This document shows positions 36,938 to 45,887 of a stretch of 64,000 bases of DNA, piece by piece; the stretch's first letter is position 1, and the number at the start of each line of letters is the position of its first letter. Below the pieces are notes generated by a model that did no database searches, had not been told where the DNA came from, and worked only from the letters and a program-made list of their open reading frames with translations. A program made the position numbers and the translations under genes. Source of the DNA: Flammeovirgaceae bacterium 311 (GTDB taxonomy: Bacteria; Bacteroidota; Bacteroidia; Cytophagales; Cyclobacteriaceae). The DNA lies in NCBI GenBank assembly GCA_000597885.1, contig CP004371.1, positions 6,460,501 to 6,524,500 of the forward strand, given 5' to 3'.

Positions 36938-37576
36938 ATGAAAACCTATATCACTTTCTGCTTTTCTCTCCTGCTGCTTTCCTTTAGTGCTTATGCTCAG
37001 GGCGACGCTATTGCATACCTGCAAGATGGGAGTAAACATTATGCTTCTAAAAATTATAAGGAGGCCTTTCAGAATTTTAACAGAGCTATTGAGGCAGACC
37101 CTACCTTTGCCCAGGCTTACTATATGCGTGGTAATGCCAAAAAAGCCTTCGATGACCTGCATGGTGCCATGAAGGATTTGAATAAGGCAATAGAGCTGAA
37201 CAGCAACCTTGCTGATGCTTACTTTACAAGAGGTACTCTTAAGTTTGAGCTGCAGGATTACTACGGCGCCATCTATGATTTTACGAAAGCAATAGACCTG
37301 GATCCAAGTCATCAGCAGGCTTATTACAGCCGTGGCATGGCCAAGCAACAGATCGAAGCTTACGAAGATGCCATCAACGACTGTACAAAATTAATAGAGC
37401 TTAATCCCAGAAATATAGATGCCTATTTTCTACGTGGCCTGCTTCGCATAGAACATGGCCGCACCGAAGCTGGCTGCCTTGATTTAAGCAAAGCTGGTGA
37501 GCTGGGAGATATTAAAGCTTACGAGGTGATTCGTGAAAAGTGTAATCAAAAGTGTTTTGTTCGGGAGGCTTACTAA
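36938..37576 (+). CDS. TPR-repeat exported protein
   Basis: 212 residues from ATG 36938 (the frame opens two codons earlier at a TTG). Signal peptide ending SAYAQ, then about five tetratricopeptide repeats (for example YKEAFQNFNRAIEADPTFAQAYYMRGNA and YGAIYDFTKAIDLDPSHQQAYYSRG in 34-residue steps) and a short Cys-containing end (GCLDLSKAGELGDIKAYEVIREKCNQ) typical of Bacteroidota TPR proteins. TPRs form a scaffold for protein contacts. Partners unknown. It ends at a terminator. Confidence 0.88.
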   Translation: MKTYITFCFSLLLLSFSAYAQGDAIAYLQDGSKHYASKNYKEAFQNFNRAIEADPTFAQAYYMRGNAKKAFDDLHGAMKDLNKAIELNSNLADAYFTRGTLKFELQDYYGAIYDFTKAIDLDPSHQQAYYSRGMAKQQIEAYEDAINDCTKLIELNPRNIDAYFLRGLLRIEHGRTEAGCLDLSKAGELGDIKAYEVIREKCNQKCFVREAY

Positions 37577-37677
37577 GCTGTGTTATAGGCGGTTTTTCTA
37601 TTTTTAAATAGAATCACATTCGTCCGATACAGCTTTGTGCTTAATAGTTGAATAGATTAAACAGGTGTTATGTATGT

Positions 37678-37705
37678 GCGCTCTGGTAATTCCAGAGCTT
37701 TTTTG
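37678..37705 (+). terminator. Terminator after the TPR gene
   Basis: GCTCTGG (37680-37686), loop TAATT, CCAGAGC (37692-37698), then a T6 run. About 100 bases after the stop. Confidence 0.85.
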
Positions 37706-37709
37706 TTTT

Positions 37710-38813
37710 CTAGAGGCTAAGTGCGAATTTCTTACCTGGCAGCGCCCGCACCAGGCCTTTCAGTTCAAGCTCCAGCAGCACCCCGGCCAGTTGCGAAAGT
37801 GGTATCTGGCAGCGCCAGCTAAGCTCATCAATCTGGTAGCCGGTGGCCTGTTGCTCAAGTAAAGTTACTACAGCCTGTTCTTTTTCACTCAGATCCGGAA
37901 TAGTCACTGCCAGTGCTTTCTTTTCTTCCTGCGGGCTATTCCACCAAAGCTCGTTTACCAGGTCGGCTGTGGTGCGGAATATGTGCGCCTGTTGTCTGCT
38001 GATAAGGGCATGGCAGCCGGCAGAATATTCGCTCATCAGGCTGCCCGGCACTGCAAAAACTTCCCGGTCATAGTCCAGGGCAAGCTCGGCTGTTATCAGT
38101 GCACCACCTTTAGCAGCTGCTTCCACCACCACTACAGCATCGGCAAGGCCGGCAATAATACGATTACGGGCGGGGAAATTAAAGGCATCTGGCTGGGTGC
38201 CGAAGGGATATTCAGTTAGCAGGCCTCCCTGATCAAGTATTTCTGTTGCAGTGGAACGGTGGGCGGGCGGGTAAATGATGTCTGAGCCGCTTGCCATAAC
38301 AGCAACGGTGGGAACGCCGGTTTTCAGGCAGGCTCTGTGTGCAATAATATCGATGCCATAGGCGAGGCCGCTTACAATCAGGGGCTGGTAGGGCTGCAGG
38401 CTTTCTACTAACTGCTCGGTAACGGATTTGCCATAGCCCGTGGCTTTGCGTGTGCCTACAATGGCAATGGTGCGTGGGTGGTTTAGTACAGGGGTGCCCC
38501 GGTAGTACAATACAATGGGCGCATCGGCTATTTGCTTCAGGCGGTAGGGGTAGGCATTCTCTGTATAAGTCAGGATCTGTAACCCTTCCTGTTCAGCCCT
38601 TTGCAGTATACTTTCAGCTTCTTTCAGGGGCTGAGATGCAGCCAGGTTAGCGAGTGTTTTTTCGCCGATGCCCGGTACCCTTCCGAGCTTATTTCTGTTT
38701 GAGGAAAAAACTGCAACAGCAGAGCCGCAGTAGCTAATCAGGTGCTTGGCAAGAAGGGGGCCAACGCCCGCCACACGTGTTAAAGCTACCTGATACAGCT
38801 TTTCTTTCTCCAT
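37710..38813 (-). CDS. dprA: DNA-processing protein DprA
   Basis: 367 residues, typical. Domains: N-terminal SAM/HhH-like part (about 10-65, GVGPLLAKHLISYCG, VPGIGEKTL), Rossmann DNA-processing domain (about 80-290) with AIVGTRKATGYGK, SGLAYGIDIIAHRACL, VMASGSDIIYPPAHR, NFPARNRIIAGLADAVVVVEAAAKGGALITAELAL, and a C-terminal winged helix (about 305-365, YQIDELSWRCQIPLSQLAGVLLELELKGLV). DprA loads RecA on incoming single-stranded DNA during natural transformation. It is cotranscribed with the upstream MerR regulator (gap of one base). Confidence 0.96.
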   Translation of the reverse strand: MEKEKLYQVALTRVAGVGPLLAKHLISYCGSAVAVFSSNRNKLGRVPGIGEKTLANLAASQPLKEAESILQRAEQEGLQILTYTENAYPYRLKQIADAPIVLYYRGTPVLNHPRTIAIVGTRKATGYGKSVTEQLVESLQPYQPLIVSGLAYGIDIIAHRACLKTGVPTVAVMASGSDIIYPPAHRSTATEILDQGGLLTEYPFGTQPDAFNFPARNRIIAGLADAVVVVEAAAKGGALITAELALDYDREVFAVPGSLMSEYSAGCHALISRQQAHIFRTTADLVNELWWNSPQEEKKALAVTIPDLSEKEQAVVTLLEQQATGYQIDELSWRCQIPLSQLAGVLLELELKGLVRALPGKKFALSL

Positions 38814-38814
38814 C

Positions 38815-39153
38815 TTAAGGCATGCTGTTCTTTAACTCATCCAGGAACACCCTTAGGTCCTTCAGGGAATCTATCAGCTTCAGGCGGTCCTGCATGCGGC
38901 TGTGGTTGTTCTTAAGCATGTCTTTGGCGCCCTGTAGTGTAAAGCCTTTTTCTTTTACCAGGTGGTAGATGAGCTTTACATTTTCAATATCTTCTTTGGT
39001 GAACTGCCTATTCCCCTTGCGGTTTTTCTTGGGCTTGATAATATCAAACTCATTTTCCCAAAACCGTATCAGTGAGGTTGTTACCCCTAATTGGGTGGCC
39101 ACTTCTCCAATGGAAAAATACTTTTTCTCAATTTTCTTTTCTTTGTATGCCAC
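38815..39153 (-). CDS. MerR family transcriptional regulator
   Basis: 112 residues, starting at GTG 39151-39153. The MerR helix-turn-helix is at about 10-75: YFSIGEVATQLGVTTSLIRFWENEF, then RQFTKEDIENVKLIYHLVKEKGFTLQGAKDML. The C-terminal dimerisation helix is short and has no metal or ligand cysteines. This small type is common in Bacteroidota next to dprA. Its target is unknown. Confidence 0.93.
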   Translation of the reverse strand: MAYKEKKIEKKYFSIGEVATQLGVTTSLIRFWENEFDIIKPKKNRKGNRQFTKEDIENVKLIYHLVKEKGFTLQGAKDMLKNNHSRMQDRLKLIDSLKDLRVFLDELKNSMP

Positions 39154-39427
39154 GGGCCGATCCTGTTTACGTATTCTAATATCTGCTAATACTGAAGCGT
39201 AAAAATACTGCAGATAAAGCTTTCAAAGCACAAAAACCTATGTGTTTGTGTGAAATTAGTCTCTATAAATTTAATAATTATTAAACAGATTTCCGGAGAT
39301 AAATTTCTTAATGTGCTTTATCAGCAAAAATGATCTTTATTTCACAGATAGCTGTTTGCATGAGTAATCTAAAATAACAAATTTTCAACCTGTTGAAAAA
39401 GCAGGTTCCAGTAAATCTTTATCCACA

Positions 39428-40402
39428 ATGGGTGCAGGATCTAATAATCAGGAAGTTCCAGTGTTGAAGAGCAGAATTGCCCCAACCCCCAGTGGCTATT
39501 TGCACCGGGGTAACGCATTTTCTTTTGTGCTCACCTGGCTGCTGGTTCGCAGTGCAGGGGGTGAGCTGCTGCTGCGCATCGATGATGCCGACAGTGCACG
39601 GGTAAGGCCGGAATATATACAGGATGTATTCAGGTGTCTGGACTGGCTGGGCCTTGATTGGGATGAGGGACCGGAAAGTCCTGCTGATTTCACAAAAAGC
39701 CATTCGCAGCAGCATAGGTTTGATCATTACAATACACTTCTGGAAGTACTAAAAGATAACGGGTACCTCTATGCCTGTGATTGCAGCCGAAGCCAGGTGC
39801 GCATGCACAGCAAAAATGGTATATACCAGGGCAGTTGCAGAGAACTTGAGCTTTCATTTAACACAAAAGGAGCCGCATGGCGTATAAAGGTTCCGGAAGG
39901 GAATATCTGTTTTCAGGAGGCCGGACAGGAGGAGAGATGCCTGCCGTTATCCCAGGAGATGGGAGATTTTGTGGTGAGACGCCGGGAAGGCCTTGCTGCA
40001 TACCAGATTGCTTCCCTGGCAGATGACATTGACCACCGGATCAGTCTGATTGTTCGTGGAAAAGACCTGCTTTATTCATCTGCAGCTCAGGTGTTTATTG
40101 CCAGCTGCCTGGCAAATCAGACGAAGCACATAGAACTGCAGCAGAAAGCTATTTTATTTCAAAAAGCTTCATTTTTGCACCACCCCCTTTTACTGAATGA
40201 GAAGGGGGAGAAGCTGGCAAAATCAGCTGGCAGTACTTCTATTAAAAGCTTGCGGGAGGCAGGTGGCAATCCCTTACCAATCTATGCACTGGTGGCTGAA
40301 TTTTTGTCGCTGCCTGCCGATGCCGCTGCTTCGCTTGACAGCCTACTTAAAGCTGTAAGGCAAACAAAAGTACTGGAAACGCTTTTCATGACCGGTAGCT
40401 GA
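39428..40402 (+). CDS. gluQ: Glutamyl-Q tRNA(Asp) synthetase
   Basis: 324 residues, similar to the short GluRS paralogue that attaches glutamate to queuosine in tRNA-Asp. Class I motifs: a HIGH-like PSGYLHRGN (His26) and a KMSKS-like KLAKSAG loop. The zinc site of GluQ is present: Cys117, Cys119, Tyr133 and Cys137 (YACDCS...GIYQGSC). The protein lacks the anticodon-binding domain of true GltX, as expected. RIAPTPSG replaces RFAPSPTG. Single gene between opposite neighbours. Confidence 0.9.
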   Translation: MGAGSNNQEVPVLKSRIAPTPSGYLHRGNAFSFVLTWLLVRSAGGELLLRIDDADSARVRPEYIQDVFRCLDWLGLDWDEGPESPADFTKSHSQQHRFDHYNTLLEVLKDNGYLYACDCSRSQVRMHSKNGIYQGSCRELELSFNTKGAAWRIKVPEGNICFQEAGQEERCLPLSQEMGDFVVRRREGLAAYQIASLADDIDHRISLIVRGKDLLYSSAAQVFIASCLANQTKHIELQQKAILFQKASFLHHPLLLNEKGEKLAKSAGSTSIKSLREAGGNPLPIYALVAEFLSLPADAAASLDSLLKAVRQTKVLETLFMTGS

Positions 40403-40452
40403 TTTACTGGACCCCATAGCTACCCCGTCTACTCATCACTCACATTGTAAAT

Positions 40453-41559
40453 TCAGCCTGCCTGTGTCGCTACTTCCTCTTTTACATGAAACAGATCAGC
40501 TTTCACGCCATGCTCTCCGCTTAGTCGTTCCCTGCCAGGGCTGTCGTACAGCACCAGCAGGCCACCATCCTCCAGCAACACCATGCCCTCGGCCTTATTG
40601 ATACCATGAATATTGCTTTTGTATGGGATGTTGGTAACCTCCTCCAGCTGCTCCCTGGCAATGATGGATTGATCTTTTTGTTTGAAGGCGTCTTTCCAGC
40701 GGTATATGGCCATGCTGCCATCCAAATCCATGGTAGGGCCGGCCAAAATCAGCAGGTCGTTGCCGTCTGTTGCCAGCTCCCGGACACCCATGCCGTTCAA
40801 ATCCAGAAAATACTTCTGGTAGCGATAACCCCGCTCATTTAATTTCTTTAGCACGAGCTTATTCTTTTTATTCAGCGTAATCTGAATTTCCAGTATTATC
40901 GCCCAACCCCTTAATACGGGTCCTCTCAATCCAAGAAAGATCCTGTCACCAGAGGCGGCCAGCCCTTCAATGTCAAACCCATTGTCTTTCCCGGGTATCT
41001 TCAGGAAACTTTTCAGGTGTTCATCATTTTTCAAAACCTTAGTGAGCTGACTTTTGGTTGTGCCGTGCTTTAGTTTTGCTGCAGTTAGCAGCTCTGCAGG
41101 ATTTTCGGGATCAGGGCATGCTTTTGATAGCACATATTCGCCTTCTTCATTTGGCTGGCAGGGTATTCGTACCAGTAATATCCGGTTTGGATCAAGCGAT
41201 ACCCTGGTTAGTTTTTTTACAGCTTTTTCCGGGTCTTTTTTGTCTTTATCAATGTTGCTGCGCTTCAGGCTGTGTGAGCCAACTATCCAGAGATAACGGC
41301 CGTCGAAATCCATGCCTTCTATGTCAGCTTCATCGTCCTGGCTAATCATCTCTACATAATCTCCCAGGTGAAAGCTGGTGCAGTTACCCCAGCCTCTTCC
41401 TTTTTTCTCCAGCCGCTGAATGCTGATTTGCTCATCGCCGGCTACCCACAGATAATTGCCGCTGCGTGTAGCTGCAGATAAGCCGTCGCGCAGGTCTTTG
41501 TCAAGTAGGCTATCGCTAATGGCTTGTTTGAGGTCTAATACCACCTTGCTCTTTCTCAT
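40453..41559 (-). CDS. DUF3616 domain-containing protein
   Basis: 368 residues. Repeated beta-strand units such as NYLWVAGDEQISIQRLEKKG, DIEGMDFDGRYLWIVGSHSLKR, FDIEGLAASGDRIFLGLRGPVLRGWA and GVRELATDGNDLLILAGPTMDLDG match the DUF3616 beta-propeller family. No signal peptide. Function unknown. It ends near gluQ, in convergent orientation. Confidence 0.88.
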   Translation of the reverse strand: MRKSKVVLDLKQAISDSLLDKDLRDGLSAATRSGNYLWVAGDEQISIQRLEKKGRGWGNCTSFHLGDYVEMISQDDEADIEGMDFDGRYLWIVGSHSLKRSNIDKDKKDPEKAVKKLTRVSLDPNRILLVRIPCQPNEEGEYVLSKACPDPENPAELLTAAKLKHGTTKSQLTKVLKNDEHLKSFLKIPGKDNGFDIEGLAASGDRIFLGLRGPVLRGWAIILEIQITLNKKNKLVLKKLNERGYRYQKYFLDLNGMGVRELATDGNDLLILAGPTMDLDGSMAIYRWKDAFKQKDQSIIAREQLEEVTNIPYKSNIHGINKAEGMVLLEDGGLLVLYDSPGRERLSGEHGVKADLFHVKEEVATQAG

Positions 41560-41680
41560 AATGGGAGATGTTGTATAAATCTCTTAACACCAGAAATGCA
41601 GCAGAATGTTTTTATTCTGTTTGGCCAAAGGGCAGTGTGCATCTGCATTGATCTTTGCCTTTGGCTCTATTCCAAAAAAT

Positions 41681-41719
41681 TGGCTCATTTTATACAAAAG
41701 AGCTGTATAAAATGAGCCA
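41681..41719 (-). terminator. Strong terminator, perfect 16-bp stem
   Basis: TGGCTCATTTTATACA (41681-41696), a 7-base loop, TGTATAAAATGAGCCA (41704-41719). Read on the minus strand it is followed by ATTTTTTGG, 22 bases after the stop of the 41741-42202 gene. Confidence 0.85.
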
Positions 41720-41740
41720 GTCAATATATTGATTCCAGGC

Positions 41741-42202
41741 TTAGAGTCCGCGGAACCACCTTTCAGCTTCTCCCCAGGGTATCCGGCTAAGGATTAGTAC
41801 CAGGGCTATGGTATAAAATATTGCGACTGTTTTATGTTTTGCCACATCAGTTGTGGCACGTTTGGATCGGGTACGGCCTATTTGTGCCACCACCACGGCA
41901 ATAATGTTTATGGCTATGTGCTCTACAGCCCAAAAGCGCAGGTAAGAGTCTTTCATAGCTGCCCCAAAATTACTAAAGGCTTGCTGAACATATGGACTTA
42001 GGAAGAAGTATAAAATAAGACCTATCAATAAGTTAAGGTGTAGCAGTCCTATAAATCCAGCCGACATACCATTGTCGCCTTTCAGATAGGGTTTATTGCC
42101 AGACCAGCCGATAAATGCTTTGATGATTACCACAATCCCCAGGAACAAAATAAACCAGCGAATCCAGGAATGGAGAAACAGAAAAATTTGGTAAGAAGTC
42201 AT
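41741..42202 (-). CDS. Small Bacteroidota membrane protein ('cytochrome B-like')
   Basis: 153 residues from ATG 42202; the frame opens 16 codons earlier, but homologues start at YQIFLFLHSWIRW. Four membrane helices (about 12-30, 45-68, 88-110 and 124-142) with conserved His residues in LHSWIRW, LLHLNLLIG, RFWAVEHIAIN and, near the end, HKTVAIFYTIAL. This family is often labelled cytochrome B, and the paired His pattern would fit heme ligation, but no heme has been shown by sequence alone. It ends at a strong terminator. Confidence 0.8.
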   Translation of the reverse strand: MTSYQIFLFLHSWIRWFILFLGIVVIIKAFIGWSGNKPYLKGDNGMSAGFIGLLHLNLLIGLILYFFLSPYVQQAFSNFGAAMKDSYLRFWAVEHIAINIIAVVVAQIGRTRSKRATTDVAKHKTVAIFYTIALVLILSRIPWGEAERWFRGL

Positions 42203-42295
42203 AGTAGATAAGTTTTGCGCCAAGATAAGCAGTAAGCCATATCTTGCCAAACAATCATGCCCTTTGGCAGATTAATCAATGTAAAAGAGAATAAT

Positions 42296-42727
42296 ATGCT
42301 AGACGATATCATAAAGGAATTAAAGGGCTCCATCGGAAAAGATGTGCAGCAGCGTTCAGGGCTTGATCCACAGAAAGCCGACCGTGCAATAGAAATGGCA
42401 GGGCAAAGTGCCAAAGAAGTAGCTGAAGATGAAGTTCGGAAAGGAAACCTGCAGGGCTTGATGGGACTCATGAACCAGAAAGAGGGTGCAGGCCATGAAA
42501 ACCCTATTGTAGGAAAAATAGGGGCAAACCTGGTAGGTAAGCTTGTTTCAGGCCTTGGTTTAACACCAGAGGTAGCCAAACAGGTAGAAGGCGTGGTGGT
42601 GCCGCTGATGGTAAGCTTTATCAGCAACAAGTTTCAGAACTCAAAAGGAGGAGGAATGGGTGGATTAGGCGGACTTTTAGGTGGCAGTGGCGGCCTGGGG
42701 GGTATGCTAGGTGGATTTTTCAAATAA
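42296..42727 (+). CDS. DUF937-like hypothetical protein
   Basis: 143 residues from ATG 42296 (the frame opens 13 codons earlier at TTG-like codons, judged leader). A helical N-terminal part (LDDIIKELKGSIGKDVQQRSGLDPQKADRAIEMAG) and a second helical part (GKIGANLVGKLVSGLGLTPEVAKQVEG) resemble DUF937/YidB proteins. The end is Gly-rich (GGGMGGLGGLLGGSGGLGG). Cytoplasmic, function unknown. Divergent from the membrane-protein gene at 41741-42202. Confidence 0.65.
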   Translation: MLDDIIKELKGSIGKDVQQRSGLDPQKADRAIEMAGQSAKEVAEDEVRKGNLQGLMGLMNQKEGAGHENPIVGKIGANLVGKLVSGLGLTPEVAKQVEGVVVPLMVSFISNKFQNSKGGGMGGLGGLLGGSGGLGGMLGGFFK

Positions 42728-42737
42728 CATAAATGAT

Positions 42738-42782
42738 CATCAATAGTAAAGCCTGCAGCCCTTGCAGGCTTTACTATTGATG
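42738..42782 (+). terminator. Perfect 20-bp hairpin after the DUF937-like gene
   Basis: CATCAATAGTAAAGCCTGCA (42738-42757), loop GCCCT, and its exact reverse complement (42763-42782), starting 10 bases after the stop. No T run follows, so it may be a 3'-end stabiliser, not a classic terminator. Confidence 0.55.
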
Positions 42783-43184
42783 CAGTAGTGTAGATCCGGA
42801 AATAGTATGTACTGCTTTTTCCCGCTTGTGGTGTACAGGATCTGTTAAAACATTGCCATCAGTAGTTTATGCTGCTAAAGCGACTTGCAGACATTTTTTA
42901 TTATATCTCGCGGTTCTATCACAAAATATTATTTTAATGTTGGCTACTTCTATTTTTATCAGCCTAAAGGAGACAGGACTTTCCTCAATCGCAGAGAGAA
43001 CAGGTCTGTGGCAATGGAGGAAAGTGTAAAGAGTATCTTTAAAGCCTTGGGTGGTACATAAACTGCAGGCACTAAATCAAGTGATTTGTAGCTGTAACAA
43101 AACTAATGCAAAGCTTGAGCCAGAAGCATCTCAAAAAGCTCCCTTTACTCTGCCTTGAAACTTAGACAGATAGGGCACTAAAAA

Positions 43185-43492
43185 ATGAGTCATCCTGAAT
43201 TTTGAGAAGTTAATTAGAAGTACAGCTTTTGCGAACGCAGCGAAGCGGAGTGCGACGGTCGCGGTTCCCCGCCGGGACCGCTGCCGCAATCTGGCTTCTA
43301 TGCGTGGAGATACCAGATTGCCGCGGGGCGGCCCCCGCTTCGGCGGGCTGCCCGCCTGGGACTGATTCGTCGTGCCTCCCGGGCCTCGGGGGCTCGCAAA
43401 AACTAAAAGTTGAAGAAAAAACATCCTTGGCAGCATATCCAAGGCTGTTTTTTCCTTTTCCAATCCCTTCTCTAAAATTCGGGATGAATCAT
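43185..43492. repeat. MITE-like or REP-like element with terminal inverted repeats
   Basis: About 308 bases. The left end ATGAGTCATCCTGAATTTT (43185-43203) and right end AAAATTCGGGATGAATCAT (43474-43492) are inverted copies with 2 mismatches in 19; GAGAA extends the match with a one-base shift. The interior (about 43229-43395) is far more GC-rich than its surroundings and holds two hairpins: GCAATCTGG/CCAGATTGC (43286-43294, 43313-43321) and CCCGC-TTCG-GCGGG (43334-43347). It resembles the dispersed 'GTCATTGCGAG...GCAATCTG' repeats of other genomes. No transposase frame. Confidence 0.6.
43416..43453. terminator. Bidirectional terminator, pgk side
   Basis: AAAAAACATCCTTGG (43416-43430) pairs with CCAAGGCTGTTTTTT (43439-43453) with one mismatch. 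The A and T tails make it work in both directions. It lies 63 bases after the pgk stop, inside the right part of the repeat element. Confidence 0.8.
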
Positions 43493-43516
43493 GTCTGAAG
43501 GTTATTAATGTGGTGC

Positions 43517-44704
43517 TTATTTATTAAGTGCTGTTACACCCGGTAATTCTTTGCCTTCGAAATACTCCAGCAGGGCTCCACCACCGGTAGAAACGTAGCT
43601 CACACTGTTGCCATAGCCCAGCTGGTTAACTGCAGCAGCAGAGTCGCCACCGCCAATCAGGGAGTAGGCTCCTCTGCTGGTAGCTTCTGCTACGGCTTTG
43701 GCCACAGCTTTGGTGCCTTCTGCAAATTTTTCCATTTCAAATACACCCATGGGTCCGTTCCATAAAATAGTTTTCGACTCCCGCAGGGTACGCAGGAAGA
43801 TTTCCTGTGCTTCAGGTCCAATATCAAGGCCCATCCAGCCATCAGGAATAGCATGGTTGCTGGCTACTTTGGTATTGGCATCTTTATCAAATTTATCGGC
43901 AATGATGGAGTCAATGGGCAGTTTAATCTCCACGCCTTTTTCTTTGGCACGTTTAATCAGGTCGCTGGCCAGCTCTACCTTATCGGCCTCTACCAGTGAG
44001 TTGCCAATCTGGCCTCCCAGTGCTTTAAAGAAGGTGTACGACATGCCACCGCCTATGATCAGGTAATCAACTTTATCGAGTAGCTTTTCGATTACCTCAA
44101 TTTTATCGGAGATCTTAGCACCTCCCATAATGGCTGTAAAGGGGCGCTGCGGATTTTCAAGCACCATTTTGGCATTGTCCAGCTCGGCCTGCATAACATA
44201 ACCGGCTACTTTATCCTGCATATAATCTGCTACCATGGCAGTAGAGGCATGTGCACGGTGGGCAGTACCAAAGGCATCCATCACCCATACATCGCCCAGG
44301 CGGGCCAGCTTTTGGGCAAAATCAGTATCGCCTTTTTCCTCCTGCTTGTAAAAGCGTAGGTTTTCAAGCAGCAGCACCTGGCCAGGCTGCAGATTTTGTG
44401 CTTTTTGTACAGCTTCTTCGCCGATACAGTCATTCGCAAACTGTATATCGCGTCCCAATTCGCGTGTAAGGTAGGGCACAAGATGCTTAAGGGAATATTT
44501 TTCTTCTGGTCCTTCTTTAGGGCGGCCTAGGTGCGACATCAGGATAACAGCACCTCCGTCATTAATAATTTTATTGATGGATGGCAGGGCTGCCTTTAAT
44601 CGTGTGTCGTCTGTAATTTCGTTCTGCTTGTTCAGGGGTACATTAAAGTCAACCCTCATCAAGGCTCTTTTACCTGAAAAGTTGTATTGATCCAGCGTTT
44701 TCAT
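43517..44704 (-). CDS. pgk: Phosphoglycerate kinase
   Basis: 395 residues, full length. PGK catalyses ADP + 1,3-bisphosphoglycerate to ATP + 3-phosphoglycerate in glycolysis. Motifs: RVDFNVPL (17-24), [61 protein letters not shown] and the C-terminal GGGDSAAAV. Follows the Sua5 gene on the same strand after 157 bases; probably has its own promoter. Confidence 0.98.
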   Translation of the reverse strand: MKTLDQYNFSGKRALMRVDFNVPLNKQNEITDDTRLKAALPSINKIINDGGAVILMSHLGRPKEGPEEKYSLKHLVPYLTRELGRDIQFANDCIGEEAVQKAQNLQPGQVLLLENLRFYKQEEKGDTDFAQKLARLGDVWVMDAFGTAHRAHASTAMVADYMQDKVAGYVMQAELDNAKMVLENPQRPFTAIMGGAKISDKIEVIEKLLDKVDYLIIGGGMSYTFFKALGGQIGNSLVEADKVELASDLIKRAKEKGVEIKLPIDSIIADKFDKDANTKVASNHAIPDGWMGLDIGPEAQEIFLRTLRESKTILWNGPMGVFEMEKFAEGTKAVAKAVAEATSRGAYSLIGGGDSAAAVNQLGYGNSVSYVSTGGGALLEYFEGKELPGVTALNK

Positions 44705-44861
44705 GTTGAAAGTTTCAGTTTTAGGTTTATAGGTCCAAGTTAAACATTCTAAAGAATAAAGTTTCTGATTAAAATCAGGTCTTTGGGCATTCCGGTAGCA
44801 ATTTTCAGCAGCTTAATGGCAGCGGGGCATGCTCCGGAATATCAAAAAAATACTCTTGATC

Positions 44862-45854
44862 TTATGCTTCAGATGATACATCAAAGTTGTAGGCTTCGTC
44901 CTGACCCATTTTGTGAGAGGCACGCCTTAAGCGGTCATTAATAGCCCGTCCAAGACCATAATCAGGTACTTCTTCGGCAATAATCAGCTTAACAGGTTTG
45001 TTGTCCAGCTCTCGTAAAGCTTTGAACAGGTTTCTGGCTGCTTCTACCAGATCTCCGGAGGCAGAAAGGGTGTATTGGGTAGCTTCCGGATAGATATCTT
45101 TGAAGGAGAGCACGCCAATATCTGTTTTACCGTGTTGCTGCAAAAGTTCCTGTATACTGCCCAGGTACAGCGGTTTTCTGGGGGCATAGTGACTCTCCAG
45201 CTGACCTGGTGCAACAGGGTTGGAGGTGCTGTAGGGTTTTACCTCCAGTGTTCCAACATGTTGCCGGAGCTCTTCCAGCGACATGCCTCCCAGGCGATGT
45301 ACAATTACTTTATCTCCCTCAAAACCTAAAATGGTGCTTTCAACCCCTACTTCGCAGGGACCACCATCCAGGATGTAGGGAATCTGTTCGCCCAGCTGTT
45401 CTTGCACATGCAGGGCAGTAGTAGGGGAGATGTAGCTAAACGGATTTGCACTGGGTGCTGCCAGTGGGAAATGCAGTTTTTCCAGCAGCTGGAGACTAAG
45501 CGGATGCCTGGGCACACGAACACCAACTGTATTGAGGCCGGCACTAACCAGGTCCGGTATGCGGTTATTTTTTGGTAAGATAAGGGTAAGCGGCCCCGGC
45601 CAGAACTTCTCCGCCAGAGCATAGGCGGTATCGGGAATCTCCAGCAGAAATTCCCTGGCAGCCTCCAGAGAGGTGGTATGCACAATCAGCGGATCAAAGC
45701 TGGGGCGCTTTTTGGTGCTGAATATATTTACGACTGCCTTTTCGGAATAGGCATTGCCAGCCAGACCATATACTGTTTCTGTGGGAATAGCCACCAGTTC
45801 ATCGTGCTCCAGATGAGCTACGGCCCTGTTCAGATCTGTACCTATTGCTGCCAT
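44862..45854 (-). CDS. sua5: L-threonylcarbamoyladenylate synthase (Sua5 type)
   Basis: 330 residues: YrdC domain (about 10-195) plus Sua5 C-terminal domain (about 215-325). It makes threonylcarbamoyl-AMP from Thr, bicarbonate and ATP, the first step of the t6A37 tRNA modification. Seen: IPTETVYGLAGNAY, KKRPSFDPLIVH, WPGPLTLIL, GVRVPRHPL, APSANPFSYISPTTA, GGPCEVGVESTI, VHRLGGMS, SHYAPRKPLYL and GRAINDRLRRAS. The two-domain form is the Sua5 rather than the short TsaC type. It is 33 bases downstream of a TPR lipoprotein gene, in the same direction. Confidence 0.95.
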   Translation of the reverse strand: MAAIGTDLNRAVAHLEHDELVAIPTETVYGLAGNAYSEKAVVNIFSTKKRPSFDPLIVHTTSLEAAREFLLEIPDTAYALAEKFWPGPLTLILPKNNRIPDLVSAGLNTVGVRVPRHPLSLQLLEKLHFPLAAPSANPFSYISPTTALHVQEQLGEQIPYILDGGPCEVGVESTILGFEGDKVIVHRLGGMSLEELRQHVGTLEVKPYSTSNPVAPGQLESHYAPRKPLYLGSIQELLQQHGKTDIGVLSFKDIYPEATQYTLSASGDLVEAARNLFKALRELDNKPVKLIIAEEVPDYGLGRAINDRLRRASHKMGQDEAYNFDVSSEA

Positions 45855-45887
45855 ATAGTAGAAAGCCTGAAAAGTACTTATATGTTT

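Larger units (their letters stand above)
42728..43516. other. Intergenic region with hairpins and a GC-rich repeat element
   Basis: 789 bases without a gene. It contains the 20-bp hairpin at 42738-42782, about 400 AT-rich bases with nothing recognisable, and the TIR-bounded element at 43185-43492. Short open frames in the GC-rich part are by-products of its composition. Confidence 0.6.

Noticed and set aside
43131-43498. Open frames of 89-110 codons on both strands in the GC-rich element
   Set aside because: They exist because GC-rich DNA has few stops. The frames are rich in Arg, Pro and Gly, have no motif, and overlap hairpins and the terminator.
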